Positions 24,687-34,085 of a DNA stretch of 64,000 nucleotides are shown here, one piece after another. How positions within the stretch are numbered: the stretch's first letter is position 1; every line of letters begins with the position of its first letter. The stretch comes from Marinisporobacter sp. (GTDB taxonomy: Bacteria > Bacillota > Clostridia > Peptostreptococcales > Thermotaleaceae). The notes below the pieces were generated by a model. That model had not been told where the DNA came from, did not search any database, and saw only the letters and a list, made by a program, of their open reading frames with translations. The DNA is taken from positions 36,325-100,324 of the forward strand of contig JAOARP010000054.1 of NCBI GenBank assembly GCA_025210525.1. Reading direction: 5' to 3'. The position numbers and the translations under genes were made by a program.

Positions 24687-25121
24687 ATGCAAATATCATT
24701 GTCAGACTTAGTAGATTCGTGTAATGAAGATATACCTTTATATTTAGATACAAGGGAGCAATCCGTAAACAACGAATTGAAATTTCTGAAGGATTTAAAA
24801 AAACTTTTGAAGGATCATAATAAGCCGGTAAGTAAGGTTGAGTATCTCATTAGTGAATTAGAAGGGAATAATGATTTTGAAAATGTAATTCGTATTTTTG
24901 ATATTGATAAGAATAGTATCAAAAAAAAGATTGAAAGACATCCTTATTTCAAAAATCCTTGTGATTATCCTATTCGATTAGTGACGATTATGAAATACTT
25001 AAAGAAAAAGGGAGTAAATATAAAGTATCAAGATATGGATTTAATTGTGGATCAATTGATTCAAGAAATAGATGGGGTTAAAAAGGTTGGAGATGGCATG
25101 TATTTTAAAAAGATAAATTAA
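24687..25121 (+). CDS. Uncharacterised 144-residue protein
   Basis: A small helical soluble protein rich in Lys, Asp and Ile. The C-terminal 50 residues (MKYLKKKGVNIKYQDMDLIVDQL) could fold as a winged helix or helical hairpin, but no family is recognised. AAGGGGG lies unusually far (13 bases) from the ATG; no closer in-frame start is better. It has a promoter upstream and a terminator just after the stop, so it is an independent unit. Confidence 0.6.
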   Translation: MQISLSDLVDSCNEDIPLYLDTREQSVNNELKFLKDLKKLLKDHNKPVSKVEYLISELEGNNDFENVIRIFDIDKNSIKKKIERHPYFKNPCDYPIRLVTIMKYLKKKGVNIKYQDMDLIVDQLIQEIDGVKKVGDGMYFKKIN

Positions 25122-25125
25122 GAAA

Positions 25126-25158
25126 AAAATAACGTGATTGCTTCACGTTATTTTTATT
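25126..25158 (+). terminator. Terminator after the 24687 gene
   Basis: AATAACGTGA / TCACGTTATT stem with a five-base loop, followed by T-rich sequence. Confidence 0.8.
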
Positions 25159-25243
25159 TTTATAAAAGTATAGAGACTGTGAAGGATTTTATAAAAATTT
25201 ATAGAAATAATATAGACGATTATGAAAAGAGAAGGTGAAAAAA

Positions 25244-25852
25244 ATGAATTTATTCAGACATAAATCAATACCTTCACAAGAAAATCATGAAGAGAAAAAA
25301 ATGATAAGAAGGCTTATCATTTTTGGTTTGGCTATATTTTTTATTATTCTATTGTTTGTTTTTTTTGTACAAAAAGATGTGATTAGGGATAATCGTATTT
25401 TGAAAAGCGTTTTGAATAGGGAACAAAAGAAAGAAATATTTACATATTTAAAAAAGGTGCAGCCACTAGAAGATAGGTTTTATACATTAGTAAGTGAAAA
25501 GACAGATTTAAAACATAAGAGAGTCAATCAAAATAATAAAGAGCTTTTTACAAAAGATATCAAAGTAATAGATGAAATGATGCTTAGGTGGGCTAGTATT
25601 GAAAGTAATGATTATATGATAGAAAATCATTATTTGTTTTTGGAAGAAATGAAAACCATGAGAGATATTCTATTAGAAAAAAAATTGAGCATAGAATATA
25701 ATGATGAAAAAAGCACTACAAGAGGAAATGAGTATTTAGAAAAATATTTTATAATAGGAAAAATAAGAAGAAAGTCTTTAAAAAAGGTTTTTGATAAATA
25801 TGATATTATATATTTAGAATTAGACAATAGGATAAAATATATTCCTAAATAA
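25244..25852 (+). CDS. Uncharacterised single-span membrane protein
   Basis: 202 residues from the ATG at 25244, six bases after AGAAGGTG. A cytoplasmic basic N-terminus is followed by one membrane helix (LIIFGLAIFFIILLFVFFV, about residues 25-43) and a mostly helical, highly charged outer part. There is no lipobox or catalytic motif. Convergent with the next gene on the reverse strand, with only 11 bases between the stops. Function unknown. Confidence 0.6.
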   Translation: MNLFRHKSIPSQENHEEKKMIRRLIIFGLAIFFIILLFVFFVQKDVIRDNRILKSVLNREQKKEIFTYLKKVQPLEDRFYTLVSEKTDLKHKRVNQNNKELFTKDIKVIDEMMLRWASIESNDYMIENHYLFLEEMKTMRDILLEKKLSIEYNDEKSTTRGNEYLEKYFIIGKIRRKSLKKVFDKYDIIYLELDNRIKYIPK

Positions 25853-25863
25853 ACATTTGAAAA

Positions 25864-26511
25864 TTAACGTTTTTCGTCGATAATCAAGTGTGAATCCTTC
25901 GGGGAAATATGATAAGGATCCTTATCATATTTAGGTAATTTAATTTCTTTAAAGGCATAATAAAGTTTTTTGATGAATCCATTTTTATTAGTGAATAAAA
26001 ATTCTATATCATTATTATTATTTTTTACAGCAGTCAAGCATACTTTTTCATTTATAGATAGCGTTGTGTCTTTTTGTATGGTTATACCTATTTTTTCTAG
26101 ATTTGATTGATATGATAAAAGGATATCATGTATATTTTGACAATAACTCGTATTAAAATCATTATCAAAATCTTTTAACGAGATAATTGCTTTGTTGTAT
26201 TTTGATATTAGTTCTTTGATCATGACGATAAAATCTTCATGAGGAGAATAAATAATTTTTTTAAAAGTACTTTCTAGCTCTTGTTGTACTCTGTAAAAAT
26301 GAAGATACTCTTCTTTTAGCTTTTTTAAATGTTCATAAAAATGAGAGGATCCAAAAAAATTATTTTTAGAAGATTGAAAGGCGTAATTATGAATTTTTTC
26401 TATTTTTCTTATGGGTTGAATACTATGAATTTGATTTGTTTGTGAAGTTTGATTAACTAACATGTTGTTAATCCTAGTTGTATTAGAAGAGGTTACTTTT
26501 TTTGTTGACAT
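25864..26511 (-). CDS. Uncharacterised 215-residue protein
   Basis: The start is set at the ATG at 26511, preceded by GAAAGGGGTG. The extension to 26598 would remove this site. The Ser/Thr/Asn-rich N-terminus (about 50 residues) looks disordered, and the middle is a long helical, possibly coiled-coil region (YEHLKKLKEEYLHFYRVQQ). No signal peptide and no recognised domain. It is divergent from the methyltransferase gene, with 155 bases between the starts. Confidence 0.6.
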   Translation of the reverse strand: MSTKKVTSSNTTRINNMLVNQTSQTNQIHSIQPIRKIEKIHNYAFQSSKNNFFGSSHFYEHLKKLKEEYLHFYRVQQELESTFKKIIYSPHEDFIVMIKELISKYNKAIISLKDFDNDFNTSYCQNIHDILLSYQSNLEKIGITIQKDTTLSINEKVCLTAVKNNNNDIEFLFTNKNGFIKKLYYAFKEIKLPKYDKDPYHISPKDSHLIIDEKR

Positions 26512-26666
26512 ATAAACACCCCTTTCATTCTTTATATATATTATATCGGAAGAAATTTCTGAATAGTGCATATGTTTTTGAAAAAAGCAAAAATTCAATA
26601 AAAGGGGTTAGAAAATGGGGTGTTCAGAATGGGATACTTTCACAATTTTATTTGGGTGGAGATGTG

Positions 26667-28805
26667 ATGCAAATTAAAAAATGGAAAAAATTATTCGATG
26701 AAGTTTTGAAAAATACGGAAAATTTAAAGATTGAAAGAGCTGATTTGATATTAGAGATTTGTAAGTTTGTATTTCTAAAAAAATATGGTAGAAGGGCTGT
26801 AAAGAATATAGGATTGCCTATAAGAGACGATATAAATAGTCAGTTTCAGTTAAATGAGAGTTTAAAACTAGATGATTATGATTTTAGTATACTTAGTCAG
26901 TTATATGAAGATTATTTATCACAAAATCGGCGAGAAAAAACAGGTAGTTTTTATACGCCTTTGTATATTATAGAGTATATGGTAGATCGGTCGTTAGAAA
27001 TTTATTTATTAAGAGAAACAAATTGTACCGAAAAAGATTTACGAAAAATATTACAAGGGGACAATTGTTTAAAAAAGGCAAAACTTATAAGAATTCTAAA
27101 AGCGTTAGATGGAGTAAAGATCATTGATATAGCTTGTGGAACAGGATTATTTTTAATAGGTGCTCTGAAGAAAATATATACCTATAAAAAAAATATTTAT
27201 AGTCTATTGGGAAAGAAGAAAAAAGATCTTTTAATAAGAAAATATATTGTGAAAAATAATTTGTTTGGGATAGATATACAAAATCAGCCTGCTATGGTAG
27301 GAAAAATGGCTTTGTTTTCTATGGTTCATGAAGAGGTTCACAGAAAATATGTAGACAAAGTTAATATTATTGTAGCAGATAGCCTAGTAGATGAAAACAA
27401 TTTTGAAAATGATAAAAAATTTGATATCGTTTTAGGAAATCCTCCTTATGTAGGGGAAAAAGGAAATAAGCCTATGTTTGATAAAATAAAAAATACTCCA
27501 TTTGGGCAAAAATATTACGAAGGGAAAATGGATTATTTTTACTTTTTTATTTATAGGTCATTAGAAATTTTAAGAGAAAAAGGAGTATTAGGTTATCTTA
27601 CGACGAATTACTTTGTGACTGCTGATGGTGCTATGAAATTACGAAGTTTTTTTAAGCAACATTGTGCTTTTATTGATATTGTGAATTTTAATGATTATGA
27701 AATTTTTAAAGCTGCTAAAGGGCAGCATAATATTATATTTTTTTTAGAAAAGGACATGAGCAAAAATCAAGCTATATGTATAAAATATATTAAAGAAAAA
27801 AATATGGATGAAAAAGAGATGCATGAGTTGCTTTGTGGAAGTAAGGAAATGAAAAAGAAAGCAGGTCAATATATATTAGAAAACCAAGAAAAACTATATG
27901 ATGACTATGGGCAAATGTTAATACAAGAAAATAATGAGTATGATAGCATATTAAGAAAAATATATAATAGAAAGGAATATACATTAAAAGAGATTTGTAA
28001 TGTAAATCAAGGAATTGTTAGTGGGGCGGATAAAGTAACAAAAGATATGCTCGAGAAAAAGATCCCCTTTGAAATTGCTAAAAAAAGGAATATACTATTG
28101 AATCAGGGGATATTTGTTTTATCTTATGAGGAAGCAAACGCATTAGAGCTTTTAGATTCACATTGGCTTAAACCCATGTATAAAAATAGTGATATAAAAA
28201 GATATTATGCAAATCAGAATCCTTCAAAATATTTATTATATGTAGAGGATGAAACGAAAATAAATAAAAAGGTTCTAGTGCATTTATCAAGATATAAGGA
28301 AGTTTTAGAAAAGAGAAGAGAAACAGTTAGAGGAACAAGATGTTGGTATGCATTACAATGGCCTAGAAAGCAAGAAATATTTGAAAATACAAAGATTATT
28401 GTTCCTCATAGATCAAAAGAAAATAGATTTGCTTTGAATAATTCTTCTTGGTATGCTAGTGCTGATGTATATTTTATTACTTTAAAAGAAAAAAATATAG
28501 ATTTTTATATGCTATTAGGACTTTTAAACTCAAAAATTATGTATTTTTGGTTGTATAGTAGAGGAAAAAGAAAAGGAGATTATTTAGAATTATATGCAAC
28601 ACCTTTGAAAAATTTGCCGATATTATGTACTGCTGATGAAAGTATTGGTAAAGAGATTAGGGTTTTAGTGAAGGAAATGGTGAAGTGTGGAGAAATTGGA
28701 AGAACTCAAGAAAAATTAGATAATATATTTTATCATTTATATGAATTAACTAATGAAGAAATTGCGATCATAGAAAATTTATATAAAAGGAATGTGATAA
28801 AATAA
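26667..28805 (+). CDS. Orphan adenine-N6 DNA methyltransferase, Eco57I/TaqI type
   Basis: 712 residues from the ATG at 26667, five bases after GGTGGAG. A helical N-terminal part leads into FYTP (95-98). The AdoMet motif I is IDIACGTGLFL from 153, and the catalytic motif IV NPPY is at 258-261. The C-terminal 300 residues resemble a TaqI-like target recognition domain (LGLLNSKIMYFWLYSRG and the TPLKNLPI-type motif). No PD-ExK nuclease motif is visible and the N-terminus is too short for one, so it is probably a solitary methyltransferase, not a type IIG enzyme. No restriction gene is seen nearby. Confidence 0.88.
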   Translation: MQIKKWKKLFDEVLKNTENLKIERADLILEICKFVFLKKYGRRAVKNIGLPIRDDINSQFQLNESLKLDDYDFSILSQLYEDYLSQNRREKTGSFYTPLYIIEYMVDRSLEIYLLRETNCTEKDLRKILQGDNCLKKAKLIRILKALDGVKIIDIACGTGLFLIGALKKIYTYKKNIYSLLGKKKKDLLIRKYIVKNNLFGIDIQNQPAMVGKMALFSMVHEEVHRKYVDKVNIIVADSLVDENNFENDKKFDIVLGNPPYVGEKGNKPMFDKIKNTPFGQKYYEGKMDYFYFFIYRSLEILREKGVLGYLTTNYFVTADGAMKLRSFFKQHCAFIDIVNFNDYEIFKAAKGQHNIIFFLEKDMSKNQAICIKYIKEKNMDEKEMHELLCGSKEMKKKAGQYILENQEKLYDDYGQMLIQENNEYDSILRKIYNRKEYTLKEICNVNQGIVSGADKVTKDMLEKKIPFEIAKKRNILLNQGIFVLSYEEANALELLDSHWLKPMYKNSDIKRYYANQNPSKYLLYVEDETKINKKVLVHLSRYKEVLEKRRETVRGTRCWYALQWPRKQEIFENTKIIVPHRSKENRFALNNSSWYASADVYFITLKEKNIDFYMLLGLLNSKIMYFWLYSRGKRKGDYLELYATPLKNLPILCTADESIGKEIRVLVKEMVKCGEIGRTQEKLDNIFYHLYELTNEEIAIIENLYKRNVIK

Positions 28806-28923
28806 TCTTACATTTAATCACCAAATAAGAAGCAAAGAATATTATGTATTGAAATAAACGAGGGCTAAAAATTATGAAACATAGGTATTGTATAGTCCCT
28901 TATAATGAAAGGAGGCTATATGC

Positions 28924-30186
28924 TTGAATGAATTTAGTATTTTTTTTCCTACAGAAAGATTAAGAAATGATTATTTGAGAAGAATTTTTAAAATAAAAGA
29001 AGAGATTAATTCTAAGAGGTTGGAGGATACATTTGTTTCAGGAGTAAAAGATATTTCTTTTCAAAGTAAATATAAAAAAATTCCTGGATATTGGATGAAA
29101 ATAAAGCTAAAAGATGAAAAAGAGAGTTATACTATAAAAAATAGGATTCAGAAAGAAATACCATCTTTTTGGGTTTTCGAAAATTTATTTTTTCCTCAAG
29201 TGTTTATGACACAAAGAAAGATGGAAAGTATGTGGATACAAAAATATAATTTGATGAAAGAAGAAAATAATTCTAATGCGTGGAAAATCTTTTTAGAGGA
29301 AGGAAAAAATCATTTAAAAGAAGGTAGAGTAGATATTGCAAGAGCTGCTTTTATGTGTATATACAAAAATAATCCTTTTTTTTTAAAGAAGTACAAAAGA
29401 TACTATGTTTTTGAGGATCTTGCTTATTATTATGAAGCAAAAGGAGAACTGCATAAGAGTATTAGGTGTTTGAAAGTTCAGGCAAGTTTACAACCTAATG
29501 TATCAGAAGCTTATTTGAATATGAGTAATTTTCTACTTCTCAATGGATTAGAGGAAGAAGCAATAGATGTATGTAGACGAGGTTTAGGAATTGATCCAGA
29601 TGATGAATATCTTATTAACAACTTACTTATTGCTTATATAAATAGCGAGTATTTTGATACGGCATTAGAATTTTTAGAGGAATGTATTAAAAAGTATCCA
29701 GATACTTCGATATATTGGAAGTTAATAGGAGATGTTTTTTGCCAAATAGGAAAAGATAGAGGAGCTATTATTTGTTATCAGAAGGCTCTTGAGATAAAGG
29801 GAGAAGATATATTAGAAGTACGACAAGATATTTATTATAGTCTTGGAATATGTTACCAGCAAGTAAATGAATATGAAAAGGCAATCTATTATTACGAGAA
29901 ATTTTTAGAAGTTGATGGAAATGATCCTATTGCTTTATTAAATTTATCCAAGATTTATGGAGAAGATTTGAAAGCCTATGGAAAAGCTGAATATTATGCA
30001 AAGAAGGTTATTGAATTATATCCTCAAAATGGGCATGGACATCATAATTTAGGTTTAATCTACCTATATACAGGGAGATTAGAAAAAGCCAAGTGGTATT
30101 TATATAAGGCGAGAAAGATTCTTCCCGATTATCAGCCTATTAGAGATGCTATTGTAGCGTTAAAGAAAAAAATATTTATAAGCTAA
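28924..30186 (+). CDS. TPR-repeat protein, TTG start
   Basis: 420 residues. AAAGGAGG (28908-28915) is followed by an ATG at 28920 that opens only a three-codon frame (ATG CTT GAA TGA), while the TTG at 28924 opens the long frame, so TTG is the start. The N-terminal 115 residues are unrecognised; then come about seven tetratricopeptide repeats (for example YYSLGICYQQVNEYEKAIYY and LGLIYLYTGRLEKAK), a protein-binding scaffold. The protein is cytosolic, and its partners are unknown. Confidence 0.85.
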   Translation: MNEFSIFFPTERLRNDYLRRIFKIKEEINSKRLEDTFVSGVKDISFQSKYKKIPGYWMKIKLKDEKESYTIKNRIQKEIPSFWVFENLFFPQVFMTQRKMESMWIQKYNLMKEENNSNAWKIFLEEGKNHLKEGRVDIARAAFMCIYKNNPFFLKKYKRYYVFEDLAYYYEAKGELHKSIRCLKVQASLQPNVSEAYLNMSNFLLLNGLEEEAIDVCRRGLGIDPDDEYLINNLLIAYINSEYFDTALEFLEECIKKYPDTSIYWKLIGDVFCQIGKDRGAIICYQKALEIKGEDILEVRQDIYYSLGICYQQVNEYEKAIYYYEKFLEVDGNDPIALLNLSKIYGEDLKAYGKAEYYAKKVIELYPQNGHGHHNLGLIYLYTGRLEKAKWYLYKARKILPDYQPIRDAIVALKKKIFIS

Positions 30187-30211
30187 TAGTGAAAACTATT
30201 GGCTTATTTTT
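30180..30211 (+). terminator. Terminator after the TPR gene
   Basis: AAGCTAATAG / CTATTGGCTT imperfect stem followed by ATTTTTG, overlapping the stop codon. Confidence 0.7.
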
Positions 30212-30237
30212 GTATAAAAAATCAACTAAGACTATGT

Positions 30238-30271
30238 ATAAAGAATTGGGAAAACCCCCAATTCTTTTATT
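30238..30271. terminator. Terminator of the small spore-type gene (reverse strand)
   Basis: AAGAATTGGG / CCCAATTCTT stem; on the reverse strand it comes directly after the stop codon of the 31-residue ORF. Confidence 0.75.
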
Positions 30272-30367
30272 TTAGCAACCACATCCGAAATACGGACAGC
30301 AGAATAATACTACAAGAAGTAGAAAGAAGAATAATAAACTACTATCACAACCACCATAGCAACCCAC
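30272..30367 (-). CDS. 31-residue Cys/Gly-rich hydrophobic protein, YjcZ-like spore protein
   Basis: GTG start at 30365-30367, five bases after a perfect AGGAGGGG (30373-30380 on the plus strand). The product begins MGCYGGCDSS, continues with a hydrophobic stretch (LLFFFLLLVVLF) and ends CCPYFGCGC. This plan, a short Gly/Cys head, one membrane helix and an aromatic tail, matches small YjcZ/CotG-neighbour spore membrane peptides of Firmicutes. CATAATATA lies upstream near 30452 on the reverse strand and fits the sigma-K -10 pattern CATANNNTA, but a proper -35 is uncertain. A terminator follows the stop. Confidence 0.65.
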   Translation of the reverse strand: MGCYGGCDSSLLFFFLLLVVLFCCPYFGCGC

Positions 30368-30546
30368 TTTAACCCCTCCTTTTTTATTTTTTTATTTTTT
30401 TATTTTTATTTTAAATATTTTATCTCTTGTCCTTTTTCTTAATATATATTATGACAATAATAGGATTTGTGTTACAAAATAAATACGAAATTTGAAATAA
30501 AAATTGAGGAGTAGAATTTAAAAAGAAAAATAGAAAGCAAATGAAG

Positions 30547-30606
30547 TGTATCGATACAAAGTCTCGTGAAAATGCTGTTTACATAGATACAATTTGATGC
30601 TATAAT
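30547..30606 (+). promoter_or_regulatory. ECF S-component promoter with palindromic operator
   Basis: TTTACA (30578-30583), 17 bases, TATAAT (30601-30606). A 12-bp perfect palindrome TGTATCGATACA lies at 30547-30558; its half-site GATACA recurs in the spacer (30586-30591) and just before the start codon (30648-30653), suggesting a repressor. Confidence 0.6.
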
Positions 30607-30654
30607 AATATGGAAGTAATACATACGGGTATGATTTGAAAGGAGAACGATACA

Positions 30655-31191
30655 ATGGGTAAAATGAATGTAAAACAATTAACTATTACAGGATTAATGG
30701 CAGCTTTAGTACTAGTAGGTACAATGCTAATACAAATACCAACGCCAACGAAAGGATATATTCATATTGGAGATAGCATGGTATATCTTAGTGGGATTTT
30801 ATTAGGGCCGATAGCTGGAAGTCTTGCTGCTGGAATAGGCTCTCTTTTTGCGGATGTTTTTTCTGGGTATTATATTTATGCTCCTGCTACTTTTGTGATC
30901 AAAGGGTTAGAAGGGCTAGTCATTGGATATATTTATAAGAAAATAGGAACTGTAGATATGAGTGCTTCTAAAAAAATGATTGTATTTGCTTTTTCCGTAT
31001 TAATAGGAGGATCTATTATGGTTTTAGGATATTTATCCTATGAAAGTGTATTGTATGGGTTTGCTACAGCTGTATTAGGAGTTGTAGGAAATATTACGCA
31101 GGCAGTAGGTGGAGGTGTATTAGCAGCACCACTAATGTTAGCTTTTGATAAAATAAAATTATTTCAAAAACTAAAAGAAAACTATAGATAA
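30655..31191 (+). CDS. ECF transporter S component, substrate unknown
   Basis: 178 residues with about six membrane helices, the size of the substrate-binding (S) subunit of energy-coupling-factor vitamin transporters. The N-terminal LTITGLMAALVLVGTM helix, the conserved TKGYIHIGDSMVYLSG loop and GPIAGSLAAGIGSLFADV are typical of the DUF1393-like S components. The ATPase and T subunits are not nearby, so it should use a shared ECF module. A GAAAGGAG site precedes the ATG. The palindromic operator in its promoter suggests control by the substrate. Confidence 0.85.
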   Translation: MGKMNVKQLTITGLMAALVLVGTMLIQIPTPTKGYIHIGDSMVYLSGILLGPIAGSLAAGIGSLFADVFSGYYIYAPATFVIKGLEGLVIGYIYKKIGTVDMSASKKMIVFAFSVLIGGSIMVLGYLSYESVLYGFATAVLGVVGNITQAVGGGVLAAPLMLAFDKIKLFQKLKENYR

Positions 31192-31223
31192 AAAAAAGAC
31201 TTCCTGAGGGAGGTCTTTTTTTG
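31191..31223 (+). terminator. Terminator after the ECF S-component gene
   Basis: AAAGACTTCC-TGA-GGGAGGTCTTT stem with flanking A and T runs. Confidence 0.85.
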
Positions 31224-31312
31224 AAAATTCCATATAATAGCATATTTATTTCTGAAAGCTTTCTTATGAAAAGGGAATGATAATAATATAAAAAAAGAAA
31301 GGAAGGGATAGT

Positions 31313-31621
31313 GTGCTAAATAGCATTAGTGAAAGAAGGTTAAAAGTAAAAGATAAATATAAATTATATCTTGAAGTACCAGAAAAAGAATATTTATTTA
31401 CATATGATAGGAATGTAAGTGTTGAAAATGCGAGGGATATTTTGTGGCAATATCTAAATTACCATCAAGATGATGCAAGAGTAGAAAATGTTGAAATTAA
31501 GCATGATAAAAACAATCATAGTGTAAACATTGAAGCAGATTTATTATATATGGGAAATGACCATACTACAGGAAGATATACCCCCAATTACTTAAGGGAC
31601 GAGAAGGAATTGAGACATTAA
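31313..31621 (+). CDS. Uncharacterised 102-residue protein, GTG start
   Basis: A small soluble protein with alternating charged and hydrophobic residues. GGAAGGGA precedes the GTG. It has a mixed alpha/beta appearance (KYKLYLEVPEKEYLFTYDR, then NHSVNIEADLLYMGND) and no motif I recognise. Located between a terminator and comEC. Function unknown. Confidence 0.6.
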   Translation: MLNSISERRLKVKDKYKLYLEVPEKEYLFTYDRNVSVENARDILWQYLNYHQDDARVENVEIKHDKNNHSVNIEADLLYMGNDHTTGRYTPNYLRDEKELRH

Positions 31622-31733
31622 TATTAGAGATGAAAGATATATTCTTTTTGGATATATCTTTTATTTTTATGGAATAAGGGGAAAATATTCAATAAAAGGA
31701 TTATATAGGATATAAAAGGGAGGGATCAAATAA

Positions 31734-34070
31734 GTGAGAAGACCGATTTTAATGATAGTAGGTTTTTATGTTCTAGGAATATTAGTGCAATATTACTTTA
31801 GTATATCTTATGGGATGATGTTATCTATTTTTTTGATGAGCATTATAATAGGATTGTGCATCTATAAGAAAGCTTTTGCTATTATATTATTTTTTATTAT
31901 ATTATTATTAGGGTCGCTGAATTTTAAGATGAATAATGAATATGATGGACAATTAAAGCCTTTTTTCGGAGAAAAAGTATATGCTATGGGGGATGTAATG
32001 GATGTTTCTTATAAAAAAGGGATACGGATGGTTTTGAAGGTAGAAACCATTATGATGGAAGGTGAAAAATTTAAACTTTCAAGAAAAATACTTGTAAAAT
32101 TGAAAGGAGAAAATAAGGATTTTCAATCTATTATAGGCAAACGAATAAGGATTTATGGGACTTTTTTAGAACCTCAAAAAAGACGAAATCCTAAAATGTT
32201 TGATTATAATATGTATTTAAAAGGACGAAAGATTTATGGGATCTTGTATGGAGATGTGAATAGAATAAAGATTATAGGACAAGGAAATATATCTTCCCTT
32301 ATTAGAGGCGCAAATTTTATAAAATACAATATTGTTTGTACTGTTTCTAAGGTTTTACCTAGGAGAGAAGGGGGCATTTTTTTAGGAATTTTGCTAGGAG
32401 ATAAAGACAAATTAGATATAGATGTATATGAAACTTTCAAAAAAGTAGGAGTAGCTCATGTTCTAGCAGTATCTGGATTACATGTAGGAATCATCTATAT
32501 GTATATTCAAAAATTGTTAAAGAAATTTTCTGTGACGGTGAAAACAATTACTATATTGGCTATTTTGAGTTTTTATGTTATTATTACTGGATGTGCCCCT
32601 TCTGTTTCACGGGCGGTAAGTATGGCTTGTATATTGATTTTAGCCCCTCTTTTAAATAGAAGATATGATTCTTTATCAGCTATTGCTATTGTAGGATTAA
32701 TTTTTTTGATTATAAATCCTTTCTATCTATTTGAATTAGGATTTCAACTTTCTTTTATAGCAACATTTACAATTATTCTTTTTTACAAGTCTATTTTAAG
32801 TAAATTGAAATTTAAATTTGAATTCATTAGAAAAGCTTTAGCTATATCCATGGCTGCCCAAATAGGAATTATCCCTGTTGTAGCATATCATTTAAATTAC
32901 ATATCTTTGGGAGCATTTATTGTGAATATACCTATTGTAATGATTGTAGGTATTATTGTACCTATAGGTATTATGATGGTGTTCATTGGATCTGTGAGTG
33001 CATCAATAGGGTCTATTTTAGGATGGATTGTGTCTTGGTTGATAAAGATTATGATAAGTTTATCTATGCTTATAGAAGCTATTCCTTATTCTAATATAGA
33101 GGTGATTTCGCCGCGGCTTTATTTTATATTTTTGTATTATATTTTTTTTGCTATTTGGATGATAGACAATAAGGAAATTAAGAGGATTCCTATAAACAAA
33201 AGAAAGGGAATGGGTATAGTTGTTGGCGTATATATTATAATAACATTTACTCTATATTTATTTCCTGGTAAAATGGAGATTACCTTTGTAGATGTTGGAC
33301 AAGGAGATTGTATTCTGATTAAGACACCTATGAAGAAAAATATTTTAATTGATGGAGGGGGAAGTATTCAAAAAGGGTTAGATATAGGAGAAAAAACAGT
33401 AGTACCCTTCTTAAGAAAAAATGGAATAGGTAAAATACATATAATGATATTATCTCATATTCATAAAGACCATATAGATGGACTTATTGGTGTAGCTAAG
33501 CACTTAAAGGTAGAAAATTTGATTATGGGAACAGATTATTATCAATCAGAAGACTTGAAAAGGTTAAAAGAAAATTGTAGTAGTCAAAAAACAAAAGTTT
33601 ATCAATGTTTAAAGAATGATGAAATAGACATTGAGAAGAATCTGAAGATAAAAATTCTTCACCCAGGAAAATCTTTGATTTTATCTAGTGGGGATGACAT
33701 AAATAATAACTCCCTAATTGTATTGATGGAATATAAGGGGTATAATATATTGTTTACGGGTGATATAGAAGCCGAAGGAGAACAAGAAATTTTAGAAAGT
33801 TATCCGAATTTATCTGTAGACCTATTGAAAGTAGCACATCATGGAAGTAATAGCTCTAGCACGGATGAATTTTTAGAAGTAGTCAAACCAACAATTGCTG
33901 TCATACAAGTTGGAAAAAATGTACATGGTCATCCTCATAAAAATATATTGAATCGTCTAAAAGAAAATAGTGCAGCAGTATTTAGAAATGACAAAGATGG
34001 TGCTGTCATTGTAACTTTAGATAAAGAGAAGCTAAAAATTAGAACCATGTTACACGAAGGAAGAGAATAA
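31734..34070 (+). CDS. comEC: DNA internalisation protein ComEC/Rec2
   Basis: 778 residues. The order is an N-terminal membrane pair, an OB-like DUF4131 domain (about 60-175), the competence channel (about 210-480) with HVLAVSGLHVGI, and a C-terminal metallo-beta-lactamase domain from about 510 containing FVDVGQGDCILI and the metal motif HIHKDH. The protein forms the channel for single-stranded DNA uptake. The GTG start follows GGGAGG. holA begins 15 bases after its stop, the usual comEC-holA order. Confidence 0.95.
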   Translation: MRRPILMIVGFYVLGILVQYYFSISYGMMLSIFLMSIIIGLCIYKKAFAIILFFIILLLGSLNFKMNNEYDGQLKPFFGEKVYAMGDVMDVSYKKGIRMVLKVETIMMEGEKFKLSRKILVKLKGENKDFQSIIGKRIRIYGTFLEPQKRRNPKMFDYNMYLKGRKIYGILYGDVNRIKIIGQGNISSLIRGANFIKYNIVCTVSKVLPRREGGIFLGILLGDKDKLDIDVYETFKKVGVAHVLAVSGLHVGIIYMYIQKLLKKFSVTVKTITILAILSFYVIITGCAPSVSRAVSMACILILAPLLNRRYDSLSAIAIVGLIFLIINPFYLFELGFQLSFIATFTIILFYKSILSKLKFKFEFIRKALAISMAAQIGIIPVVAYHLNYISLGAFIVNIPIVMIVGIIVPIGIMMVFIGSVSASIGSILGWIVSWLIKIMISLSMLIEAIPYSNIEVISPRLYFIFLYYIFFAIWMIDNKEIKRIPINKRKGMGIVVGVYIIITFTLYLFPGKMEITFVDVGQGDCILIKTPMKKNILIDGGGSIQKGLDIGEKTVVPFLRKNGIGKIHIMILSHIHKDHIDGLIGVAKHLKVENLIMGTDYYQSEDLKRLKENCSSQKTKVYQCLKNDEIDIEKNLKIKILHPGKSLILSSGDDINNNSLIVLMEYKGYNILFTGDIEAEGEQEILESYPNLSVDLLKVAHHGSNSSSTDEFLEVVKPTIAVIQVGKNVHGHPHKNILNRLKENSAAVFRNDKDGAVIVTLDKEKLKIRTMLHEGRE

Positions 34071-34085
34071 TTTGGAGGATTTGGC

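Noticed and set aside
26667..28805. Type IIG restriction-modification enzyme
   Set aside because: There is no PD-ExK motif and the region before FYTP has fewer than 100 residues.
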